Origin: UBA11524 sp034104265
GTDB taxonomy: Bacteria; Bacillota; Clostridia; Christensenellales; Aristaeellaceae
DNA length: 12,684 bases
Reading direction: 5' to 3'
Assembly: GCA_034104265.1 (NCBI GenBank)
Contig: JAXEEE010000054.1
Coordinates: 1 to 12,684 of the forward strand
Shown here: positions 7,827-12,684 of the stretch, piece after piece
Layout of the letters: every line of letters begins with the position of its first letter
How positions within the stretch are numbered: the first letter of the stretch is position 1
Program-made: the position numbers and the translations under genes
Notes under the pieces: generated by a model
Told to the model about the DNA's origin: nothing
Seen by the model: the letters and a program-made list of their open reading frames with translations, nothing else
Database searches by the model: none

Positions 7827-9359
7827 TTATTTCGGCTTGTCCGCGTTATAGTAGAAGTGCTCCAGGTAGTAGGAGGAATGCTTCACCAGCTCGTCGCTGA
7901 GCGCCTCCGCGCCCATGCGCTCCGCCAGCGTCGGCAGGTCAGAGAACAGGTTCACGCCCAGGCCCAGCCGGTCGCCCTCCACCTGGAAGCCCATGGCCGC
8001 CAGCGTGGTGGGGAACAGATCCATCGTGGTGAAGGTGCGCTCCTCCGTGCTGCCCTGCACCTCCACCGGCGCGTTGAGTATGCAGTGGTAGATGGTGCGC
8101 TGCGCGTCCGTGGCCTCTTCCACCAGGGCGCCATCCATCCGGGGATGGTCGCCGGTGACGATGATGGTGGTGTTCTCCCAGAAGGGCTGATCCTGGCACC
8201 AGGCCACAAAATCGGCAATCTGCCGGTCGGTGCAGTTCACCACATCCGCGGTGGAGTAGCCGTAGTCGCCTCCGCATACCGGGCAGATGTAGCCCTCGAA
8301 GTGGTGCAGATCCACCGTCAGCAACGTCAGGTTGAAGGGCTGCTCCTGTTCGGCCAGGCGGGTTGCCTCGTCCCGGGCGATATCGAACAGGTACATGTCC
8401 TCAAAGCCCCACCAGACGTAGTAGTCCGGGGGGATATAGCCCTGCTCCCGGGCGGTGAACAGGTCGAAGATCTCATACGCGCCATGCTGGGCGAAGTACT
8501 TGCGCCGCCCGCCGAAGGACGCGTCCGAGCCGCAGACAAACTCCTGCGCATAGCCGTTGTCCTGCAGAATGTCGCCCAGGGTGATCAGCCGGGGGGCGAA
8601 GTGCATCTGCGTCTCCATGGCGTTGCTGTCCACAGGGAAGGCGAAGGGAATGCCGGAGGTCTGGGACAGGAGGGAGGCGATGGTCCAGCTGGTGCCGCTG
8701 AGGGTGCGCAGGCCGCTGAAGGTCTGCGTGCCGCTGAAGTACAGGTTGCTCCGGGCCAGCTCCGTCAGGCGGGGCATCAGGTTCTGCGCCTGCATCCCGC
8801 CCTCCTCCGTGGACATGTAGGTGGTTTCCAGGCTCTCCGCCACGATGTAGATCAGGTTGCGCTTCTTCTCCGGGGCGGTGATGCTGACCGACGCGGGATC
8901 CACGTACTCCCGCTCATAGATGTCCGTCGAGTCCTTCAGGCTGGCCAGGTAGCCCACGATGTCGAAGCGCAGATTGGCATAGCCCACCGCCATGAACAGC
9001 AGCGCCACACAGCCCAGCGCGCCCAGCCGCCGCAGCCACTTCAGCAGCTGCGCCGGAAAGCGCAGCCGTCCGCCCAGGGTCCACAGCCGCTGGTTCAGCT
9101 GGCATTCCGACAGCAGGAAGCACACCAGGATGCATCCGGCCAGGCACCAGAGAATCGGCGGGAGACAGTTGCTGACAATCAGCTCGATCACACTGTTGCC
9201 CGTGCCCTTCAGGGGGCCCAGCAGCGTGTACAGCAGCTCCCGGAAGCCCACGTTGTACGTCTTGTGATACCAGGCGCACAGGATAATGGCCGTCTCCGCC
9301 AGAACGAAGATCAGCCCAAAGAGAATATACCACAGAAAGTGAAACCTTTTCTTCTTCAT
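7827..9359 (-). CDS. OpgB/LtaS-like membrane phosphoglycerol transferase
   Basis: A member of the alkaline-phosphatase superfamily that includes lipoteichoic acid synthase (LtaS) and OpgB/MdoB, which transfer phosphoglycerol from phosphatidylglycerol outside the membrane. The 510 residues have three likely membrane segments (about 8-30, 66-85 and 112-130) and then a large extracytoplasmic catalytic domain. Visible motifs are YIVAESLETTYM with a probable metal-binding Glu (175), SGTSWTIASLLSQTSGIPF with the likely nucleophile Thr223, VDLHHFEGY, and TGDHPRMDG near the end of the fold. The SGTSWTIASLLSQ pattern resembles OpgB more than classical LtaS. The acceptor (teichoic acid, glycan or glycolipid) is unknown. 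ATG 9359 is preceded by GAGGAG. An upstream in-frame ATG at 9422 would begin before the predicted transcription start. Confidence 0.87.
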   Translation of the reverse strand: MKKKRFHFLWYILFGLIFVLAETAIILCAWYHKTYNVGFRELLYTLLGPLKGTGNSVIELIVSNCLPPILWCLAGCILVCFLLSECQLNQRLWTLGGRLRFPAQLLKWLRRLGALGCVALLFMAVGYANLRFDIVGYLASLKDSTDIYEREYVDPASVSITAPEKKRNLIYIVAESLETTYMSTEEGGMQAQNLMPRLTELARSNLYFSGTQTFSGLRTLSGTSWTIASLLSQTSGIPFAFPVDSNAMETQMHFAPRLITLGDILQDNGYAQEFVCGSDASFGGRRKYFAQHGAYEIFDLFTAREQGYIPPDYYVWWGFEDMYLFDIARDEATRLAEQEQPFNLTLLTVDLHHFEGYICPVCGGDYGYSTADVVNCTDRQIADFVAWCQDQPFWENTTIIVTGDHPRMDGALVEEATDAQRTIYHCILNAPVEVQGSTEERTFTTMDLFPTTLAAMGFQVEGDRLGLGVNLFSDLPTLAERMGAEALSDELVKHSSYYLEHFYYNADKPK

Positions 9360-9403
9360 GCTTACAGGCTCCTCGGTCGGGCGGGAAAAACACAAGCTCT
9401 CCC

Positions 9404-9432
9404 ATTCTACGCCCTTCGACAAAGCCTGTCAA
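9404..9432 (-). promoter_or_regulatory. Promoter of the phosphoglycerol transferase gene
   Basis: TTGACA (9432-9427), 17 bases, and TAGAAT (9409-9404) on the minus strand give an 11 of 12 match to the consensus. It lies in the 102-base gap after the esterase gene and places the start of the mRNA near 9397. Confidence 0.85.
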
Positions 9433-9461
9433 TCAGCCGGCCGGCAAGTTTCATTCAATTT

Positions 9462-10247
9462 TCATTTGTCCGCCCCGTCCAGCGCCCAGGGGATGAAGAA
9501 GCGGATCCGCTCGTCCCAGAAGCGCCACTCATGGCCGGTGTCCGGCTCCTCGTAGCGCTTCACGTCCCAGCCGTGCTTCTCCAGCGCGGGAATGAAGCGC
9601 AGGTGCTGGTCGTAGAGGAAGTCCCCCGTGCCGCAGCACACGTACAGCCGGGGCTTGTGGGGCGCATCGGCGTTCTTCTCCAGCAGGTGGAACAGGTCGT
9701 TGTCGCTGCCCCGGATGCCCGCCGGGTCGCCGAAGACCCGCCGGAAGCCCTCCAGCCGCTCGCCGGTCTTGCTGTCCACATCGGCGGCCACGTCCACCGC
9801 CCCGGAGAAGCTGGCTGCCGCCGCAAACCGCTCCGGATGGGTCAGGGCCAGCTTCATCGCGCCGTAGCCGCCCATGGACAAGCCCGCCACGTAGGTGTCC
9901 CCGGGCTTCTTCGACAGGCGGAAGAAGCGGTGCATGACCTCCGGCAGCTCCTCGGACACGTAGTCCCAGTACTTCTCGCCCTGGGCCTCGTTGGTGTAGA
10001 AGCTGTGGTTCACCGCCGGCATGATGACCGCCAGGTTGTACTCGGCGGCATAGCGCTCCACCGAGGTGCGGCGCATCCAGATGGTATGGTCGTCGCTGTA
10101 GCCGTGGAGCAGGTAGAGCACCTTGGGCAGCTCATCCGCCGCCGCGGCCTTCATACCGATGCCCTGCCGGGGCTCCGGAAGAATCACATACGCGCTGGAC
10201 GCCACCGTCAGGGTGTCCGAATAGAACTGTACCTGAAGAAAAGCCAT
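9462..10247 (-). CDS. Serine esterase of the FrmB/EstA (esterase D-like) family
   Basis: Alpha/beta-hydrolase that should cleave carboxylic esters. The 261 residues include LLHGYSDDHTIW (oxyanion region), the nucleophile elbow GLSMGGYGAM with Ser124, and a likely catalytic Asp209 (CGTGDF) and His239 (DTGHEW), so the triad is complete. Relatives include S-formylglutathione hydrolases, the lactococcal tributyrin esterase EstA and acetyl-xylan or feruloyl esterases, and the substrate cannot be told from the sequence. No signal peptide is seen, so it should be cytoplasmic. The ATG at 10247 is preceded by GGAGG at 9 bases, while an upstream in-frame ATG at 10268 has no such site. It has its own promoter but could also be read through from the acetyltransferase gene. 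Confidence 0.9.
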   Translation of the reverse strand: MAFLQVQFYSDTLTVASSAYVILPEPRQGIGMKAAAADELPKVLYLLHGYSDDHTIWMRRTSVERYAAEYNLAVIMPAVNHSFYTNEAQGEKYWDYVSEELPEVMHRFFRLSKKPGDTYVAGLSMGGYGAMKLALTHPERFAAAASFSGAVDVAADVDSKTGERLEGFRRVFGDPAGIRGSDNDLFHLLEKNADAPHKPRLYVCCGTGDFLYDQHLRFIPALEKHGWDVKRYEEPDTGHEWRFWDERIRFFIPWALDGADK

Positions 10248-10296
10248 ATCGCATTGCCTCCTTTTCATGTTGAAAAACGCTCAGCCCTGTATCATC

Positions 10297-10325
10297 AGGA
10301 TAATCCAACCGCCGCCACTTGTCAA
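10297..10325 (-). promoter_or_regulatory. Promoter of the esterase gene
   Basis: TTGACA (10325-10320), 17 bases, and TATCCT (10302-10297) on the minus strand. The -35 box overlaps the TGA stop codon (10324-10322) of the preceding acetyltransferase gene. The -10 box matches only 4 of 6. Confidence 0.65.
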
Positions 10326-10858
10326 CGGCGAAATGCGGGATTTTTCTCCGTCACCGCCCGGTCCTCCGCCGTCAGGCCGCAGAGGTACATGTCCGCCCAG
10401 CGGCCGTCCGGCTCCCGGGTGTGGCTGCGCTGAAGCCCCTCCGGGCGCATGCCCAGCTTGCGCATCAGGCCCAGGGACTTCACCCCGTCGGTGGTCCCGG
10501 CAAAGACCTTGTGGGCGCGGAGGCCATCGAAGGCCTCGTCCAGCACCGCCCGGCAGGCTTCATAGGCATAGCCCTGCCGCCAATAGCGACGGTTGAAGAA
10601 CCAGCCGATCTCGTACACCTCCGCCTCCATCTCATGGAAGAGGATGTACCCGATGACCCTGCCCGTGTCCCTGCATTCAGCGGCCACCGCCCCGTGCCGC
10701 TCCATGCAGAAGCTGCGCAGGAACGCTTCTGTCTGCGCGGGGGTGTAGGGCGGCTCGCAATGGGCCATGACCTCCCCGTCCCCAAGGATCTCCTGCAAGT
10801 CCGATGCGTCCTCCGCCCGGAAGTCCCGGAGGATCAGCCGCCGAGTTTCCAGATGCAT
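10322..10858 (-). CDS. GNAT-family N-acetyltransferase (RimJ/RimL-like)
   Basis: A 178-residue cytoplasmic enzyme that should transfer an acetyl group from acetyl-CoA to an amine. It begins with the LETRRLILRDFRAEDA pattern of the RimJ/RimL-type subfamily. The acetyl-CoA binding motif is seen as RRYWRQGYAYEA (R/Q-x-x-G-x-A type) with the preceding strand VYEIGWFF, and the C-terminal SLGLMRKLGMRPEG is the usual last motif. Members act on ribosomal proteins, antibiotics or small amines, and the substrate here is unknown. The ATG at 10858 (MHLETRRL) is supported by AAGGAAG about 8 bases upstream and by family alignment, while an ATG at 10900 would add a non-conserved 14-residue extension. Confidence 0.88.
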   Translation of the reverse strand: MHLETRRLILRDFRAEDASDLQEILGDGEVMAHCEPPYTPAQTEAFLRSFCMERHGAVAAECRDTGRVIGYILFHEMEAEVYEIGWFFNRRYWRQGYAYEACRAVLDEAFDGLRAHKVFAGTTDGVKSLGLMRKLGMRPEGLQRSHTREPDGRWADMYLCGLTAEDRAVTEKNPAFRR

Positions 10859-10898
10859 GGGTGCTTCTTCCTTTCTATGTGCGTGTTCTCCTTCGCCC

Positions 10899-10928
10899 AT
10901 GGTAGCGGATGGGGGCCGGGCTTGTCAA
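10899..10928 (-). promoter_or_regulatory. Promoter of the acetyltransferase gene
   Basis: TTGACA (10928-10923), an 18-base spacer and TACCAT (10904-10899) on the minus strand. The -35 box is perfect and the -10 box matches 4 of 6. Confidence 0.6.
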
Positions 10929-10933
10929 GGGCC

Positions 10934-10963
10934 TTGCCACGGGGGCGGTGGATATGGTATGAT
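10934..10963 (+). promoter_or_regulatory. Promoter of the reductase-TlpA-CcdA operon
   Basis: TTGCCA (10934-10939), 18 bases, and TATGAT (10958-10963) on the plus strand. Its -35 box is only 5 bases from the -35 box of the divergent acetyltransferase promoter, so the two polymerases may interfere or share a regulator. Confidence 0.65.
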
Positions 10964-11004
10964 GCAGGCATACCCACAATCTGTGCGAAAGAAGGTCATT
11001 CATC

Positions 11005-12012
11005 ATGGATACCATCCGCCTGGGCCGCACCGGTCTGGTCGTGAGCAAGAACGGCTTCGGCGCGCTGCCCGTTCAGCGCGTGACGAAGGAGGACGCCGTG
11101 CATCTGCTGCGCCGCGCGTACGCGGGCGGCATCAACTATTTCGACACCGCCCGGGTCTATTCCGACAGCGAGGAGAAGCTGGGTCTGGCCCTCAGCGACG
11201 TGCGGGAGAACATCGTCATTTCCACCAAGACCGCCTCCACCACCGTGGAGGGCTTTTGGGCCGATCTGAACGAGAGCCTGCGCCTGCTCAGGACGGACTA
11301 CATCGACATCTACCAGTTCCACAACCCCGCCTTCTGCCCCAAGCCCGGCGACGGCACCGGCCTGTACGAGGCCATGCTGGAGGCGAAGGCCAAGGGGCTG
11401 ATCCGGCACATCGGCATCACCAACCACCGCCTGGCCGTGGCGGAGGAGGCCGTGCGCTCCGGCCTGTACGAGACGCTGCAGTTCCCCTTCTCCTACCTGG
11501 CCAGCGAGAAGGAGATTGCGCTGGTACGCCTGTGCGAGGAGCAGGACATGGGCTTCATCTGCATGAAGGCCCTGGCCGGCGGGCTGATCACCCGCTCCGA
11601 GGCAGCCTACGCCTACCTGGCCCAGTTCCCTGTGGCGCCCATCTGGGGCATTCAGCGGGAGAAGGAGCTGGACGAGTTCCTGTCCTACCAGGAGCAGCCG
11701 CCGGTGATGACGGAGGAGCTGGAAGCCTTCATCCGCCGGGAGCGGGAGGAGCTGGTGGGGGACTTCTGCCGTGGCTGCGGGTACTGCATGCCCTGCCCCG
11801 CGGGGATCGAGATCAACAACTGCGCCCGCATGAGCCTGATGCTGCGTCGCAGCCCCTCCGCCCCCTGGCTGACGGAGGAATGGCAGGGGAAGATGCGGAA
11901 GATCGAGGGATGCCTGAACTGCGGCCATTGCCGGAGCAAGTGCCCCTACGGCCTGGATACCCCCGCGCTTCTGCGGAAAAACTACGAGGACTACAAGACC
12001 TTCCTCAAATAA
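11005..12012 (+). CDS. Aldo/keto reductase with C-terminal 4Fe-4S motifs
   Basis: A 335-residue cytoplasmic protein. The N-terminal TIM-barrel part has the complete aldo/keto reductase tetrad: Asp47 (FDTA), Tyr52, Lys75 (STKT) and His106 (QFHN). The C-terminal part has two ferredoxin-like Cys sets, CRGCGYCMPCP (Cys255, 258, 261, 264, plus Cys273) and CLNCGHCRSKCP (Cys303, 306, 309, 313), each suited to a 4Fe-4S cluster. Such fused proteins are common in anaerobes, but their physiological substrates are mostly unknown. The NAD(P)H-linked barrel and the clusters suggest electron transfer between a carbonyl or hydroxyl substrate and iron-sulfur carriers. The start has AGAAGG 9 bases upstream. 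The next gene follows after 9 bases, so this is the first gene of an operon. Confidence 0.93.
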   Translation: MDTIRLGRTGLVVSKNGFGALPVQRVTKEDAVHLLRRAYAGGINYFDTARVYSDSEEKLGLALSDVRENIVISTKTASTTVEGFWADLNESLRLLRTDYIDIYQFHNPAFCPKPGDGTGLYEAMLEAKAKGLIRHIGITNHRLAVAEEAVRSGLYETLQFPFSYLASEKEIALVRLCEEQDMGFICMKALAGGLITRSEAAYAYLAQFPVAPIWGIQREKELDEFLSYQEQPPVMTEELEAFIRREREELVGDFCRGCGYCMPCPAGIEINNCARMSLMLRRSPSAPWLTEEWQGKMRKIEGCLNCGHCRSKCPYGLDTPALLRKNYEDYKTFLK

Positions 12013-12021
12013 GGAGACGCC

Positions 12022-12567
12022 ATGAAGAAGCTGCTTGCCCTGCTGGTCTGTCTGATGCTGCTTGCCTCCTGCGCCGCTGCGGAGCCGGACGCCGCCGTCA
12101 CGCCCATGCCCACCACCCCGCCCAACGCCCAGGGCATGCCCTACCTCCTGGACGATTACCCCTCCGCCCCCGTGACCCTCTCCGACTGGAAGGGCACGCC
12201 TACCTACCTGAACTTCTTTACCACCTGGTGTGTGTACTGCCGGGGTGAGATGCAGGACTTGAAGGCCCTGCAGGAGCGCTACGGCGAGGGGCTGCGGGTG
12301 GTGCTGGTGCACGTGCCCTCCGGGGAGGACGAAGCCACGGCCCGGACCTACCTGGAGCAGGAGGGCCTGTCCGACCTGGCCTTCGTGGAGGACAACGGCT
12401 TCTTCACCTATATGTACGGCATCCAGGGCTTCCCGGTGAGCGTCGTCATGGACGCGGAGGGCTACCTGACCGCCTACTACCCCGGGGCCATTGACGCGGC
12501 CACCATGGAGGCTGCGGTGCAGGCCGCCGGGGCTGTTCCCGCGGAGGGTGACAGCGATGCCCATTGA
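12022..12567 (+). CDS. TlpA-like thioredoxin-fold lipoprotein
   Basis: A 181-residue exported lipoprotein. The signal peptide (MKKLLALL...) ends in the lipobox LASC with the lipidated Cys at 17, followed by a Pro/Thr/Ala-rich linker. The thioredoxin fold has NFFTTWCVYC with active Cys70 and Cys73, and a cis-Pro loop GFPVS, as in TlpA/ResA proteins that reduce disulfides outside the membrane, often during cytochrome c maturation or protein repair. No cytochrome gene is in view. AAGGAGA precedes the ATG. The gene starts 9 bases after the reductase and overlaps the next gene by 11 bases, so it is cotranscribed. It most likely receives electrons from the CcdA-like protein that follows. Confidence 0.92.
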   Translation: MKKLLALLVCLMLLASCAAAEPDAAVTPMPTTPPNAQGMPYLLDDYPSAPVTLSDWKGTPTYLNFFTTWCVYCRGEMQDLKALQERYGEGLRVVLVHVPSGEDEATARTYLEQEGLSDLAFVEDNGFFTYMYGIQGFPVSVVMDAEGYLTAYYPGAIDAATMEAAVQAAGAVPAEGDSDAH

Positions 12568-12684
12568 CCTGACCGTTGCCCAGACCGCCGCGCCCTCGCC
12601 CACGGTGTGGCTGGCGCTCCTGCAGGGGATCGTCAGCTTTGTCAGCCCCTGCGTGCTGCCGCTGTTGCCGGTGTACTTCGCCGC
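12557..12684 (+). CDS. CcdA-like membrane thiol carrier (5' part, runs off the window)
   Basis: The first 42 codons of a membrane protein. After a short polar start, a hydrophobic helix ends in FVSPCVLPLLPVY, the hallmark first-helix motif of CcdA/DsbD family proteins, with the redox Cys at residue 32. These proteins pass electrons from cytoplasmic thioredoxin across the membrane to TlpA/ResA-type partners. The ATG overlaps the tlpA-like stop region by 11 bases and GGAGGG lies 8 bases upstream, so the two are translationally coupled. Only the start is visible, so length and the second Cys cannot be judged. Confidence 0.85.
   Translation, partial: MPIDLTVAQTAAPSPTVWLALLQGIVSFVSPCVLPLLPVYFA

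Noticed and set aside
7629..10433. A 934-codon open frame on the plus strand
   Set aside because: It runs antisense across two complete minus-strand genes and has low-complexity composition with no domain.
10996..12603. A 535-codon open frame on the minus strand
   Set aside because: It is antisense to the reductase and TlpA-like genes, whose motifs and ribosome binding sites are convincing.

Overview
The window is GC-rich chromosomal DNA that looks like a Gram-positive anaerobe of the Clostridia, perhaps a high-GC gut lineage. The evidence is a T-box leader on leuS, strong AGGAGG-type ribosome binding sites, SigA-type promoters (TTGACA, 17-18 bp, TATAAT-like), an aldo/keto reductase carrying two 4Fe-4S motifs, and a TlpA lipoprotein with CcdA. 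The species cannot be named from the sequence. No transposon, phage, CRISPR, tRNA or rRNA gene was seen. Most genes are ordinary housekeeping or metabolic genes.

Left part, minus strand (1-3897), read right to left. A YbjN-family gene has its own consensus promoter and terminator. Next comes a PLP-dependent class I/II aminotransferase, then the metN-metI pair of a methionine-type ABC importer. The substrate-binding protein (metQ) is not in the window and may lie beyond base 1. Between the aminotransferase and metN is a 260-base transcribed leader. It holds a promoter, a 26-codon leader peptide with Cys at residues 7, 8, 9 and 11, a hairpin whose 5' arm contains the Cys codons, a possible antiterminator, and two successive intrinsic terminators. 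This looks like a ribosome-mediated cysteine attenuator and is the most interesting element here.

Centre, plus strand (4047-7757). leuS is preceded by a promoter and a Leu-type T-box leader. It is followed by a gene for a secreted protein of unknown function and a strong intrinsic terminator.

Right part, minus strand (7780-10928). There are three genes: a GNAT acetyltransferase, an FrmB/EstA-like serine esterase, and an OpgB/LtaS-like membrane phosphoglycerol transferase. Each has a recognisable promoter directly upstream.

Right end, plus strand (10934-12684). A tight operon, divergent from the acetyltransferase gene, encodes an aldo/keto reductase with two 4Fe-4S motifs, a TlpA-like thioredoxin lipoprotein, and the start of a CcdA-type membrane thiol/electron carrier. 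The last gene runs off the window. Together they suggest a module moving reducing power to extracytoplasmic thiols.
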